A stretch of DNA of 64,000 nt. It comes from Echiichthys vipera (lineage: Eukaryota; Chordata; Actinopteri; Perciformes; Trachinidae). The position numbers and the translations under genes are program-made. A model generated the notes under the pieces. It was given only the letters and a program-made list of their open reading frames with translations, made no database searches and was not told the origin of the DNA. The stretch's first letter is position 1. Each line of letters opens with the position of its first letter. Where the stretch lies: positions 42,781,594 to 42,845,593 of the forward strand of contig OY829645.1 in assembly GCA_963691815.1 (NCBI GenBank), in the 5' to 3' direction. Shown here in pieces: positions 1 through 10,838 of the stretch.

Positions 1-65
1 CCACCGATCAGCGAGGTCCTAAAGTCAGGCTGGCAGCCAGTCATTTTGGCCATGTCCATTAGCAG
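1..65 (+). CDS. slc41a3: slc41a3 exon (partial at window edge)
   Basis: The frame from base 1 reads PPISEVLKSGWQPVILAMSIS and ends with a split codon AG|C before a GTGAGC donor at 66. The exon start is outside the window. The following intron is only 104 bp and has a pyrimidine-rich acceptor ending TTTTCCCCAG at 169. Confidence 0.85.
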
Positions 66-3000
66 GTGAGCCGTCCTGTTGATGAGAATACGTTGTGTGA
101 CGCCGTCTCTACCACAGGTTCCAGCAACGTTTTACCCACTTAGACTTACATATGCTGTCTTTTCCCCAGCATTGGTGGTCTGATCCTGGATAAGACAGTG
201 AGCAATCCAAACTTCGAAGGCATGGCGGTGTTCACTCCAGTCATCAATGGTGAGTGATGAACTCCACTCAACACTTCACTTTAAACACTCTATGCATCAT
301 GTATAAGCAGTGCATAAAAAGCAGTATAAACACTTCATACGTGAAAATTAAATACCAATTTGGTATTGAATTGCTTATAGAAATGTAAAGTTTTGCTTCC
401 GTATCAGTGGTCATACAAGTGAAGAGTACGTTTTTATAAATTAATAAATAGAAATAATATATATTTAAATATATTATTCATTCATAAAGGTGAATTAAGG
501 GAAGGCAAGTGGGGGATAATTATCTCCTTTCTTGTGTAAATGTGGAGATTGTTCACAGGATTAGTGGAAACATTGATCTGTTGGTGGTGCAAGAGAACAA
601 GTCAGAGCAGTTATATGACGGCTATTATTACCAAATGAAGGCTTTGAACACCCACACAGGTGTTTTCCTCAGGTGAAAACTGGATGGAGATGTGCGAGGG
701 ATTATGATTTCACCAAACTCTATGTACTAATAAGGATGAAAACTAGGTGAGTTGCCCTGCAGAAGGGTGAGGGAGCTGTCAATCAAGCACAGCTGTAATT
801 AGGCAAATAGAAACATCTGTGTGGGTACCCAATGGTTCTTTATGTTTTTACATGAATTATATGATAGCTTCAAAAATATGATGCATGACTACTTTTTAAA
901 CTATGATCTAATAAGTTAAGGTGACAAGAATCCGGGGACATTTTTAATTCAGAGACGTAAAAACCTCCAAGTCCTGTCGTGTTTTTGTCTTTGATAAACT
1001 AAAACGAGGACACTGCCCTTAACATTCGTAAAGCAGTTTCTCTCACCCTATTTCTCCTAAATTGCAAAGTAATTGATTAACAATGATTGTTTTTCCTCTA
1101 ATCAAAGTAGCTGAGATAAAGAAGATCCATAAAATCAGCTGTTATCAGAACCAGAATCAGATCAGATAAAGATAGGCCTCCTTCTTACACCAGATGATTT
1201 TCACAACATTTGGGGAAGAGTTTGAAATGGAAAATGTAACAGTTCATGTTGAACGACAACTTAGGGTGCATGGTTTCAGAAAAGATATGTTTTTAAGGTG
1301 GTTGAATCATCTCATCTCATCTTCATCCGCTTATCCGGGGTCGGGTCGCGGGGGCAGGGGACCCCAAACTTCCCTTTCCCTTGACTCAGTTTTCTGTTAA
1401 TGTGGGTGGAAAATAGCAAACAGCTACAGCCTGACATGCTATACAGTATCTCCTCTTGTTGTATAATATAAATGTCTAATTGTGAAGGGTCCCGAACTTG
1501 AAATAAATAGATTATAAATAAAAAATGACAAATGAAAGCCAAAATACCTAACGAATTACTTAACTCGATGTAAAAATATATTCAATGTATTAATATTGTC
1601 TGTTTGTGGTCATAAGTATTCTGATAGGCCTGAAATATGAAATACAGAAGAGGAAGAAAAATTACTTTATTTATCCCGCAACGGGGAATTAGAATTTTTT
1701 CATGCTTATTATTAATCATGTTACACACACAAGCCCCGAAATACACACACATGCACAGACAGGACCTATATACATGCAATTAAGGAGAGATGTTAGAGCG
1801 AGGGGGCTGCCAGTGACCAGCGCCCCGAGCAGATGGGGGGTCCACACTCCATTCATGGTCCACACAGTGACTTGAACCAGCGACCCTACAGTTCCCGGTC
1901 AAGTCACTTATGGACTGAGCTACTGCTGCCCCGTCTTCACTGGTTTGCCGCAGCCTGTGAAGAATAAAATGCTAAAAAGGCCGAAAGTGGAATTCTGTCG
2001 TTCATCAACAACCAAACAAATGCTCATTTGCTTTCAAGTATCCCTGTCTTCACCAGAGCCAAACTAAACTGGATATAAAATGTAGCCGACCCATTTTGAA
2101 TGGAAGACTTTTGGTACATCCTGCTACTATTGGCATATTATTCTAAACATGGTTAGGTTAAGCATTTTAACCATGATAACCCGACTGGAGGAAGACGTCT
2201 TGTCAGAGCAAATACAACTCAAAAGAATATAGAGAATGAAGAAGTGGATCCATCACGCACAGTAACTTACATAAGTAACTTTAATCTGACTACTGATTTG
2301 GAAATAATAACACGTTAGACTAGGCCATTCATTCATCTTCAACCGCTTATCCCGGGGTCGGGGTCGCAGGGGGGCTGGATCCCAGCTGACATCGGGTGTG
2401 AGGCGGGGTACACCCTGGACAGGACGCCAGTTTATCGCAGGGCACATAGAGACGAACAGAGACAGACAACCATTCACACCTAAGGGCTATTCTTAGAGTA
2501 ATCAATGAACCTAACACGTGCATGTCTTTGGACTGTGGGAGGAAACCGGAGAACCCGGAGAAAACCAACGCAGACACAGGGAGAACATGCAAACTCCGGC
2601 CGGGATGAGAACTTGTAACCTTCTTGCTGTGAGGGGACAGTGCTAACCACTACACCACCGTGGGTTCCCTAAACTTTTCCAGGCCCCAGAACAGCATTGG
2701 CTTCTGGCCGGGCCCCCTCTTTGCAAACCCACTGACAATGCTACTAAATATTTCACACATCATCTTTATAAATGAGGCCTTCATGGCCAACTCGGGAACG
2801 GTAGCTTGCTGTGTGAATGCAGCAGGTAGCCTGACCAAATGCTTTTCTTAACGTCTGAAGAAGTCTGCCATTTTTTCGGGCCTCTGCCGAATGTTTTTGT
2901 ATCAAGTGACGCTGCAGTTATCCAGACAGAGCACACAATTCTGGCAATCATGGCCATTTTTCTGTATGGCTGTAGCTTGAGGAGCAGAGCAGATTGATAA

Positions 3001-6000
3001 ATGGCGCAAATCGCCAGGTTATACATGTATTTGTCCTTCTGAATAAATCATCAACTGGTTTAATGTTCTCAGACCACTAATTTTCCTAAAATACAAATAC
3101 ATCCACTCGGTATGATCCAGGACAAATTTGTAAACATAACCCGGACTTGTTTATTTCAATTAATGCTAGAGGAATAGAAATCCATCTGCCATGATTTTCT
3201 AATTCTGGCAACAGACACATTTTAATGACCTCAAAGAACACAAAGCTTATATTGTGTCATCCAAGGAATTTAAGGATACATTATTTCACAGAGAGGACTA
3301 TAGCGCTATAGACAAAAACAACAAAAGCAGGCAAATCTCTAGAATTATAATCCTTGTGTATGTGTGTTTTTTGGAAGTCAAATCATTCCTACAGTGAATT
3401 CCTCGTCCTATGAACGATGTTTGACTGGCCGGCAATCAGAAAGATGAGCATGGCAAATAACATTTTGATTTGAATTGAATTGCCCTGTAGCCTCGGGGGA
3501 TCAACTTCATTGATCCCCCGAGGAGGGAAATTGGGTTTGTCCCAACACAACATAACAGTAAAAAACAAAAACACTATATATTTAAAAACAGACAGAATAA
3601 ATACTCTAGGCACACACACACAACATTCATTGATTAAAAATTTGGTAAGCTGGAATGCACAGGTCTGGAGGCTACATGTGTGTTATAAAGCCTGATGGCC
3701 TCAGGCAGAAAGGAAGCGCCGTAGCACTCCCGTGTGCACCTAGGCTAAAGGAGTCTTTGTCAGTGGCAGCTCCTCAGTCCGTCCAGGGTGCTGTGGAGGG
3801 GGTGGGAGACATTATCCATGATGGATTTGATCTTCTACAGCATTTTATGTCTCACCACGTCTTCCAGTGGAGCCAGCTTGGTCCCCACGATTGATTTTGA
3901 TTAGAGTCCTTCGCCTTTATTCCCGCACCCCAGCACACCACTGCAAAGAAGATAGTGCTTGCCACTACCGACTGGTAGGACATTTGAAGCATCCTACTGC
4001 AGATGTTAAAAGACCTGAGTTTGCGGACAAAGTAAAGCCTTCTCATGCCTTTTTTGTACAGTAACTCTTTACTGGGACCACTGCAGCTTGCAGTCAAGGT
4101 TCACAGCGAGGTACTTATATGATGTTTCCTGCTCCACATCTGTTCCTGAGATGGAGATCGGCAGTGGTGATGTGTTAGTACGGCCGAAGTTAACCACCAT
4201 CTCCTTGGTTTTTTCAATGTTCAGCTGTAGGTGGTTCTCCCCACACCACCTCACAAAGTCAACCACCAGGTTCCTGTACTCCTCCTCCTGTTCCTCCTCA
4301 TCACACCCAACTATGGCCGTGTCACCTGCAAAAGTACTCAGGTGACACGGCCATAGTTGGAACAGCACTTAAAGTCTGCAGTGTAGGTGGTGAAGAGGAA
4401 TGGAGAGAGAACAGTTCCCTGGGGGGCCCCGGTGTTACTTATCAGACGGCCAGACGCACAGCTCTGTAATCTCACAGACTGTGGTCTGCCAGTCAGATAG
4501 TCGGTGAGTCAGGCGATGAGAGGAGTATCCACGTCCATTCTCTCCAACTTTTCACTCAGCAGCCTTGGCTCAGCTGGATGGTGTTGATCAAAAGTCAAAG
4601 AAAGTGATGCGAACCGTGGTGTTGGGTTTGTCCAAGGAGGAGTAGGCCCTTTGCAGCAGGTATATAATTGACTCTGACATGGGGCTGGTAAGCGAACTGC
4701 AGAGGGTCCTGGGCTGCACGTACCTGTGTCCTCCGGTGTGCCAGAACCAACCTCTCTTTGAAGGTCATAGAGAGGTTGGTTCTGGCACACCGGAGGACAG
4801 AGGTATGGGCCTGTAGTCATCCACTGCAGTGGTGTGTATTTTCTCACGGCCTGGGACCAGGCATGATGTTTTCCATAGCTCTGGGACTCTTTGGTGCTGT
4901 AGGCTCATGGTGAAAAGGTGCTGCAGGACTCCACACAGCTGGCTCTCACAACCCTTCAGTACCCTTGATGATATCTGGGCAAAGGGTTTCCAAGGTGAAG
5001 CCTGTCTTACTCCTTTCTCACCTGGTCGAGGGAGATGTTAAAACTGGTTGTACAGTCTGAAGGTGTTGATCTGGCTTTAGCCTGTGCGAGTCGTACGCGA
5101 CTATACGACCTTTAGTATTTTATAGTGGTATTGTTGTATTGTGATATTACTAAACCAATTACATTTCAGTATCTAAGTACTTATTCTGCCACTGCATGAA
5201 TTTTAGCAGGATTGCATGTGTTTAGTTATCACTTTCTCAGACATGATCCTTACTTTAGTGGCCTTGAATGATAAAATTAGGATAATTTTGATTTATTTGA
5301 CCTAAAATAATAATTATTAAGCATATAATCCCCTTAATTGAAGCGGAAACAATTTTCTAAATTTCTTCCACATGCTCTAGCCAAGAAAATGAACATTGAC
5401 TTGTTTTGCAGAATAAGCAGAGCTGGGATTTGGAGTGATGGTTTAAAATCTTTGAAGGTAGCTTCATAATTAGCTTCATTATCACTAATGTCAACTGATG
5501 TAATGTGGGAATTGTTGGAGCATGCAGACGCCCAGCAGCTGATCTCATTATTATGTAAAAGGGCCTCAAATCTGAGCTATTATTCAATCATGAGGTATTA
5601 AAGTGCTGCTGGAGTTGGGCAGTCTCCTCCCCATCAGAGGAGCCTCAGGGCCAGATCTTCACTGACAGAGTGCGTTGCCCACATAGTAGCATGCTAAGTA
5701 GAGAGGAATAACAACGGCCTTTACATAAACCACAAGCCTGATCAGAATGCCAACTATGCATTCACTGGCTCCTGTTTGCACAGCATCTCTGCCAGCCTTG
5801 GTGTTCAAAGACTCATATATCGCCACCCCCGTACAGGAAGTGCATTTGCATCACAATTCAGCAGCCTGTTGGCCAGAAACCAGGGTTGAAGCTGAAGTAG
5901 AAATACCAGTCTAAAAATTCTCCCGAGTAAAAGTCCTGAACTCTTAGTTTTACTTCAGCTAAATGTACTTTAAGTGTCCAATATTAAAGAATTCATTATG

Positions 6001-9000
6001 CAGAATGGCTTCTTTCAGATTGGTATATTATTGTGCAGTTCTCACAAACACATACATGCATTTAAGGGTTGTAGTCCTTCAGTGTGGAGAGAATTTTAGA
6101 TTCTACTTACTCGGTAGCTTAAAGTATGGCATCATATTATACTGTATAACACAAGAATATCATAACTCTTTATGTAAACATTAATCAGCTAGTGACTTTT
6201 ACCTAATGTGCAGTGAAAAGTAGAATATTTCAGTGCTGTAGAAGTAAAAATTGGTAGAAAATGGAAATACTAAAATAAAGTACATTTCAAATTTGTACTT
6301 CAGTACAACACTTGAGTTAATGTTTCTTTGCACCACTGCCAGAAACATTCCTCCTGTTTTCTCTAAATGATCCAAGAGGTGTTGTTCTGCTCCCAATAAA
6401 ACGAGTCTGAGAAGAGAGCAGCGTTACAATGAATATGGCACAACATCCGACTGCCTTTTCCAAGCCTTCAGAGAAAAAATCCCCCAGGATCGTGTGATTC
6501 GAGTCAACTGCTGAATAGATTTCAGGCACAATAACAGTTTGGATCCTTTTTCCAAGAGTGTTTCCTTTGATAGTGTACAGTAAGTGCTCAGCTTCTTACA
6601 GTATATGGCTGTAACATGACAAATATGAAAACATAGTGTAAAAAGCAAAATGAAAAACATTTTTAGTAACTGGAATTCATTATGTTTTTTTGTCTCAGAC
6701 AGCAAAATAAACAGCAAACATCTTCACGTTTGACGCAACAATGTTCAGTCCAATCTTGAAAATCCATGGTGTGCTTGTTCCTAGTTTTATTGTGGAGTTG
6801 ATCAGTGCTCCACTTTTCTATATCAATGCAGGTGTAGGTGGAAATTTGGTGGCCATCCAGGCCAGCAGGATGTCCACGTACCTCCACTACTGGAGCGTTC
6901 CCGAAGCTCTTCCATATATAATGAGTGTGAACTGTCCTGGACCCTGTGCCACCCTCTGCTCCTCAGGTCAGATACAGAGAGAAATACACCATTTAAAGCC
7001 CTCCTTTAGAAATGATTCATCAAGAAATAATTGCACAAGGAACTCTCTAATCTATTGTATTATTCAAAATATTAACACTGACATTAAAATTTGACCACAA
7101 AGCAGTTACATGCATGTACTTTTTATTTAACATGAACACACTACAGCAGGCAACAGATTAAAGTACACAAATATTAAACACACAATCATTGTTTTTTGAC
7201 TCCAAACCAAAGAAAAAAAATGCTTCACTACTTTTAACATATAAAAAATTAATACATTAACAAACAACACGTATCATGTTCACACGCAAGCATACAGTGG
7301 TTTACAAGGTCACTCATTAAACCACACTGGTGGCTCTTGTTTCATAATGTGTTTGTTATTATGTTCCTCTAACTTACTCTTACCTCTAACAGTTACTGAC
7401 TTTAAATCAGTTAACATTACGGATGCAGTGGGAGTTGAGTTAACTCAGTAAATTATTCTGATTCGTTCTTAAAGTATAATTACGGCGAGAAATCATCCCA
7501 TGGTCAGCACTTACATACATCAAATTAGCCATCGAGACAGTTTTTTTCATGAAACAACCATAAATGGAGAAATCCAGGAGAGTCAGTAACAGCCAGATGT
7601 GGCTAACACTGATTAGCTCTAACACCGTAGTGGACACCGGTGGTCAGAGAAGCTGTCCGACTGAAGAAGCGATAACATATCCCGGTAGACTCCGGAGACA
7701 GTTGCAAGTTACCGACAGGCCAAAAGGGCTGCAGCTTCTGCCGTGTCAAAGGCAAAGCCGCGGGTGTGGGAGGAGTTCTCCTGTTCAAAAAGTGGGACCA
7801 GAAAGTGTTTGCCAATTATTAGGGTATCACACTACCTTCCTGGTAAAGTCTACTCCAAGGTGCTGGAAGGGAGGGTTCGTCCTATAGTCGAACCTCAGAT
7901 TGAAGAGGAACAATGCGGTTTCCGTCCCGGACGTGGAACAACGGACCAGCTCTTCACTCTTGCAAGATCCTGGAGGGGGCCTGGGAGTATGCCCATCCAG
8001 TCTACATGTGCTTTGTGGATCTGGAGAAAGCATATGACCGGATCCCCAGGGAGATACTGTGGGAGGTGCTGCGGGAGTATGGGGTGAGGGGTCACTTCTG
8101 TGGGCCATCCGATCTCTGTACACCCAAAGCGAGAACTGTGTCCGGATCCTCGGCAGGAGGGTGGCTAGAGTCTCCCTTAGAGATAGGGTGAGAAGTTCAG
8201 CCATCCGTGGGGATCTTAGAGTAAAGTCGCTGCTCCTTTGCGTTGAAATGAGCCAGTTGAGGTGGTTCGAACATCTAGTAAGGATGCCCCCTGGGCGCCT
8301 CCCTAGGGAGGTGTTCCAGGCACGTCCAGCTGGGAGGAGGCCTCGGGGAAGACCCAGGACCAGGTGGAGAGTTTATATCCCCACACTGGCCTGGGAACGC
8401 CTTGGGATCCCCCAGTTAGAGCTGGTTAATGTGGCTCGGGAAAGGGAAGTCTGGGGTCCCCTGCTAGAGCTGCTGCCCCCGCGACCCGACCCCGGATTAG
8501 TGGTTGAATATGAGTGAGTGGATATTGTTATTGCACTGTGTAATCATGTAATCCCACTCTAGTTTTCCTGTAGTGTGTGATCATATTTTATTTGTGTGTT
8601 TGTGCAGCCGTCTTGGCCAGATCACTCTTTTAAAAGAGGTTTTAAATCTCAATTAGTTTTTTACCTGGTCAAATATTGATTGATTGATTGAGGGACTTCT
8701 ATGATCTCACACCAGTCTGCGGGAAATTGATTCTTGTGAAAAAAGGCGACTGGCTCAGTGGTTAGAGCAGAGACCCCATATATTGTGCTGAAAGTCCTCA
8801 CTGTAGTGAACCAGAGTTCAATCCTGACCTGTGATCCTTTGCTGCATGTCTCTCCCCGACTTCAATCAATCTTTAGCTGCACAATATTACAGGCAACGGA
8901 GCCAGAAAAATAATCTTAAAAAAATAGAAATGCTTCACTGAAAACAGAACGCAGTCTACAACCTCTAGGGCTGCTAATGAACACAATAATGTATTTTTAG

Positions 9001-9522
9001 AACTGAAAAATGCAGCTTGCTACTTCTCTTACTATGTTTATCTAGATGTGAACTCCAAATCAGCCAGAGTCCTGGTCCTTCTTGTAGTCCCGGGTCACCT
9101 CTTCTTCCTCTACACCATCCACTTGCTGCAGGGAGGCCACACTGCCATGACACCCACCTTCATCATCTGCTACCTGTCTGCAGCTCTGCTTCAGGTCAGA
9201 ATTACAGATACAAGTTTTCTTTCTCATACTGCCAGCGAAAAAAAACTGTACTGATATGAGACTTTTGAGTTTTGCAAGAATGTATGTTTTACATCAATCT
9301 CCCGTACTATAATTTTCATATCCATCCATTGTCATTATCCAGGTGATGATTTTGCTTTACATGGCCAGCCTGATGGTGCGATGGCTGTGGCGAAGGAAAC
9401 TGGATCCAGACAACTTCTCCATCCCGTACCTCACAGCTCTGGGTGACCTGTTGGGGACTGGCTTCTTGGCTCTGACCTTCAGACTGGTTCTGCTGGTCAG
9501 TTCTACTGGGACAGGAGTTTGA
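1..9522 (+). CDS. slc41a3: SLC41-family Mg2+ transporter, 3' part (five exons; probably slc41a3)
   Basis: Joined exons 1-65, 170-249, 6832-6966, 9046-9194 and 9343-9522 give 609 nt: 202 codons and a stop, in one frame from base 1, with all four introns GT-AG. The protein is the C-terminal half of an SLC41 carrier, the eukaryotic relatives of bacterial MgtE Mg2+ channels and transporters, which move Mg2+ across plasma or organelle membranes. Visible family signatures are the GGLILDKTV segment, GMAVFTPVINGVGGNLVAIQ, SARVLVLLVVPGHL and the C-terminal DPDNFSIPYLTALGDLLGTG. The last three are hydrophobic helices of the second MgtE-like domain. The wording GMAVFTPVI, STYLHYWS, the PCATLC cysteine pair and NSKSARVL fits SLC41A3 better than SLC41A1 or A2 as I remember them; the neighbouring chst13 agrees with this. 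The tail after GTG is short. The 5' exons are outside the window. Paralogue assignment is an inference; family assignment is secure. Confidence 0.88.
170..249 (+). CDS. slc41a3: slc41a3 exon with MgtE-type signature
   Basis: This 80-nt exon reads IGGLILDKTVSNPNFEG then MAVFTPVIN and ends in phase 1 at a GTGAGT donor (250). The sequence is the conserved start of an SLC41/MgtE ion-conducting segment. The next exon supplies the two bases that complete the glycine codon. Confidence 0.9.
250..1308. other. slc41a3 intron, no recognised element
   Basis: This is the first part of a 6.58-kb intron (250-6831). It is AT-rich, with short AT runs near 440-475. I see no exon, tRNA-like box or terminal repeat here. 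Confidence 0.5.
1309..1383 (-). repeat. LINE ORF2 3'-end fragment (short)
   Basis: The stretch TCATCTTCATCCGCTTATCC followed by a GGGTCGCG-rich run and CCCAAACTTCCCTTTCCC matches the ends of the longer antisense copies at 47466 and 52063 in this window. Those are the 3' end of a LINE reverse-transcriptase frame. Only about 75 bp remain here. Confidence 0.65.
1647..1932 (-). repeat. tRNA-derived SINE, family 1
   Basis: Read on the minus strand it starts GGGGCAGCAGTAGCTCAGTC (A-box-like) followed by GGTTCAAGTCA (B-box-like). The body contains CAGCCCCCTCGCTCTAACATC and the tail CGGGATAAATAAAG. The same layout occurs on the plus strand at 32011-32333, so the two are copies of one SINE family with a LINE-type 3' tail. 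Confidence 0.75.
2326..2662 (-). repeat. SINE-like element with conserved core (V-SINE/mermaid type), near full length
   Basis: The minus-strand head is CACGGTGGTGTAGTGGTTAG (A-box-like). It is followed by a core with GTTTGCATGTTCTCCC, GGTTTCCTCC and CCCACAGTCCAAAGACATG, and the 3' end has CCGCTTATCC-type sequence reading out to (ATTC)n. Other copies in the window are at 44486, 57113, 60632, 61474 and the right edge at 63955. Naming it V-SINE/mermaid is from memory; membership in one family is seen directly. Confidence 0.75.
2663..3479. other. slc41a3 intron, unassigned
   Basis: No exon or clear repeat was recognised. Short ORFs here lack any domain-like sequence. Confidence 0.4.
3491..3523. 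repeat. 14-bp perfect inverted repeat, 5-nt loop
   Basis: Arms 3491-3504 (CCTCGGGGGATCAA) and 3510-3523 are exact reverse complements. The hairpin sits at the 3' tail of the antisense LINE. Confidence 0.95.
4308..4359. repeat. 21-bp perfect inverted repeat, 10-nt loop
   Basis: Arms 4308-4328 and 4339-4359 are exact reverse complements; the left arm begins CAACTATGGCCGTG. The right arm replaces the expected LINE sequence, so it looks like a local inverted copy made inside the element. Confidence 0.95.
4727..4799. repeat. 30-bp perfect inverted repeat, 13-nt loop
   Basis: Arms 4727-4756 and 4770-4799 are exact reverse complements; the left arm begins TGTCCTCCGGTGTGCC. This is the third and longest hairpin in the same decayed LINE. 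Perfect arms in an otherwise degraded element imply the inversion is much younger than the insertion. Confidence 0.95.
5046..5889. other. slc41a3 intron, unassigned
   Basis: AT-rich intronic sequence. No exon, SINE head or terminal repeat was recognised. Confidence 0.4.
5890..6345. repeat. MITE-like repeat of the GTACTT family
   Basis: The ends resemble the common fish element with AAAGTACAAGTAC-type termini and a CACCACTGCC edge. The interior CAGAATGGCTTCTTTCAG corresponds to CAGAATGGCTCATTCATTTCAG at 62264, so the two are copies of one family. Terminal repeats are too worn to set exact ends. Confidence 0.45.
6346..6831. other. slc41a3 intron end, unassigned
   Basis: No repeat was identified. 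The last bases, TTCTATATCAATGCAG, form the acceptor for the exon at 6832. Confidence 0.5.
6832..6966 (+). CDS. slc41a3: slc41a3 exon (GVGGNLVAIQ segment)
   Basis: This 135-nt exon reads (G)VGGNLVAIQASRMSTYLH, then YWSVPEALPYIMSVNCPGPC and ATLCSSG. The acceptor is TGCAG|GT and the donor CAG|GTCAG at 6967, both in phase 1. VGGNLVAIQ is the family signature loop. The cysteines in the PGPCATLC stretch resemble the PCSTFC region of SLC41A3. Confidence 0.92.
6967..7471. other. slc41a3 intron, unassigned
   Basis: AT-rich intronic sequence between the exon and a mobile-element cluster. Nothing recognised. Confidence 0.4.
7472..7640. repeat. one arm of a foldback repeat family
   Basis: The stretch with ACTTACATACATCAAATTAG, GAGACAGTTTTTTT, AAATCCAGGAGAGTC and GATTAGCTC matches the left arm of the complete foldback at 48418-49000. 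Its reverse complement recurs at 30376 and 32709. Only one arm is present here. Confidence 0.6.
7683..8516 (+). pseudogene. LINE reverse-transcriptase fragment, frameshifted and internally deleted
   Basis: Pieces in different frames read, in order: YRQAKRAAASAVSKAKPRVW; KVYSKVLEGRVRP and EEEQCGFRPGRGTTDQLFTL; then VYMCFVDLEKAYDRIPREIL and a segment ending LYTQSENCVRIL. It then jumps to LRDRVRSSAIRGDLRVKSLL, SQLRWFEHLVRMPPGRLP and the C-terminal RPRGRPRTRWR and LLPPRPDP. GFRPGR and FVDLEKAYDR are reverse-transcriptase motifs; the catalytic FADD-box region between ILG and the C-terminal tail is missing. At least two frameshifts are visible. The 3' end matches the antisense fragments at 1309, 47466 and 52063. 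I did not fix the LINE clade. Confidence 0.85.
8517..8734. other. intronic tail after the LINE fragment
   Basis: Contains TTGATTGATTGATTGA, a simple repeat typical of LINE 3' tails. It may be the end of the element just upstream. Confidence 0.4.
8735..8910 (+). repeat. tRNA-derived SINE, family 2 (5' part)
   Basis: The head GCGACTGGCTCAGTGGTTAG (A-box-like) and AGAGTTCAATCC (B-box-like) are followed by CCTTTGCTGCATGTCTCTCC. The CTTTGCTGC-TGTC block also follows the tRNA-like head at 39014, so the two are one family. Confidence 0.65.
9046..9194 (+). CDS. slc41a3: slc41a3 exon (SARVL / PGHLFF helix)
   Basis: This 149-nt exon reads (D)VNSKSARVLVLLVVPGHL, then FFLYTIHLLQGG and HTAMTPTFIICYLSAALLQ. 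It contains two hydrophobic membrane segments. The acceptor is TATCTAG and the donor CAG|GTCAG at 9195, ending in phase 0. Confidence 0.92.
9343..9522 (+). CDS. slc41a3: slc41a3 terminal exon with stop
   Basis: This exon reads VMILLYMASLMVRWLWRRK, then LDPDNFSIPYLTALGDLLGT and GFLALTFRLVLLVSSTGTGV, then TGA at 9520-9522. DPDNFSIPYLTALGDLLGT is a hallmark of the C-terminal end of SLC41 proteins. The acceptor is CATTATCCAG. The tail after the last helix is short and polar. Confidence 0.93.
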   Translation: MMILLYMASLMVRWLWRRKLDPDNFSIPYLTALGDLLGTGFLALTFRLVLLVSSTGTGV

Positions 9523-9786
9523 CACAGACACTTGGTCCTGCACACACCCTGAGTGTACTGTTCTCTGTATGCAAGTGGCTGAAAAACACTTGTAACGATC
9601 GTCGGATTTAAGAAGGAAGGTTAGCATTTAACAACACAGGAGGCAATTATGGCGTTATATCTGTGCCTCAATACTGGGCGTAGAAATTACTTTTTAGCAA
9701 ACCGGTTTTTATTTATGTTGCTGATGAATGATTATGCAAAGAATAAGTTAATTTGATCAGACAAAGATCTATTCTATTCTGTTCTC

Positions 9787-9792
9787 AATAAA
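9787..9792 (+). promoter_or_regulatory. candidate slc41a3 polyadenylation signal
   Basis: AATAAA lies 265 bp after the slc41a3 stop, with T/GT-rich sequence downstream (GCGTGTTTGCC). It is the first canonical signal I see after the stop. Confidence 0.5.
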
Positions 9793-9929
9793 CGCATTTG
9801 CGTGTTTGCCATTCTCCACATTAGGGCACAGTAATAATAACCTCTCAGTTTTGCTCATTTGCTCTCTAATCCTTGCTATGTGTGTTTGCAAACCCCTGCT
9901 CACTGATGTCCCTCACCATCAATGCTCAA

Positions 9930-10270
9930 GTTGGGGTCATCCCTATGTTCCCCGGGTCCTTGTTCTCCGGTTGCATGCGCCTCTGCCTTAGCGGATTTAA
10001 TTCAGCCTTTTATTAGGGCTAGAGGTTACGATTAGGGGTAGGGTGATGGCGCAGGGTTAGGGTGTAGTGTTAGTGTCTACATAGGCCTATTTGCCGGGAA
10101 ATTCAGCACTGATTGTGGACAAATAGCCGACCGGGGACTCTTTCTTTGAAAAGCCGGTCACAGACAAAGTTGGGGCCATTGGATTCGGGGGATCGATGTT
10201 CCCTGGTCACACACAAAGCGGGGAACAAAGGACCTGGGTACATTCCCCTCAAAGTTTGCCTCCATCTGAT
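9930..10270. repeat. decayed repeat related to the CCCCGGGTC minisatellite
   Basis: Degenerate copies of a GTTCCCCGGGTCC-like motif occur near 9945 and 10195, and in inverted sense near 10215-10250 (GGGGAACA, GACCTGGG). The same motif forms a clean tandem array at 10751. The type of parent element is not known. Confidence 0.35.
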
Positions 10271-10750
10271 ACGACGTCACCGTGTGTACCTACAGAAGGC
10301 AAAGCCAATCTTTTTATACAAATCGGCATGATTGCATAAAAAGTTGGCAGTTGTTGTGTCTGTTGTAAGCTAGCTCACAGCTAATGTACAGTTGGTACAT
10401 CGGCTGGTTGAGGGCGAATAAACAATAGGGTCAGACGATCAAATTTGCTGTCTGAACACACCTTTACAGTGTGCCGCAATTTCAGGTCAAAAAATTTGAC
10501 TAGGCAATTTCTGGTTTGCTCTTTTGCCTTGCATCTGATTACTAGTAGGAAACACTGGGGAAGTGGTTAGAAGGGATATCACAGCTAAGCAAAAGAAGCG
10601 TAGTAGTGGTTATACAGCTAGTTTTATAAGCATTTATAACATTCTGCTTGTATTTAAGTCTCTACCCAGCTAGCTGACGGATAGTTGCCAGATAAGCAGC
10701 AGCCCACTACTAAGTTAACTGGCTAACTTGATTATTTGGGAGCGTACCTA

Positions 10751-10838
10751 TGTTCCCCGGGTCTGATGTTCCCCGGGTCTGATGTTCCCCGGGTCCGATG
10801 TTCCCCGGGTCTGATGTTCCCCGGGTCCGATGTTCCCG
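10751..10838. repeat. 16-bp minisatellite, about 5.5 copies
   Basis: The unit TGTTCCCCGGGTCTGA repeats five times (10751-10830) plus a partial copy. The only change is T/C at the base before CGA or TGA. Each unit contains the palindromic CCCGGG site. Confidence 0.95.

Larger units (their letters stand above)
3480..5045 (-). repeat. degenerate L2/CR1-type LINE, 3' part, antisense
   Basis: Minus-strand pieces read as a late reverse-transcriptase region. Around 4370-4085 there is FAGDTAIVG, then a segment with ENHLQLNIEKTKEMVVNFGR and SYKYLAVNLD. Around 4097-3850 there is LYKKGMRRLYFVRKLRSF followed by SVVASTIFFAVVCWG. This order (FADD-like box, thumb, then the SVVAS...AVVCWG segment) is that of fish L2/CR1-like LINEs. 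The 3' end near 3490 has a CCTCGGGGATCAA-type tail. Frameshifts and stops break it; it is not active. It carries three perfect hairpins listed separately. Confidence 0.8.

Noticed and set aside
3852..4368. Minus-strand frames as host genes
   Set aside because: They are pieces of a LINE reverse transcriptase, frame-broken and with hairpin insertions.
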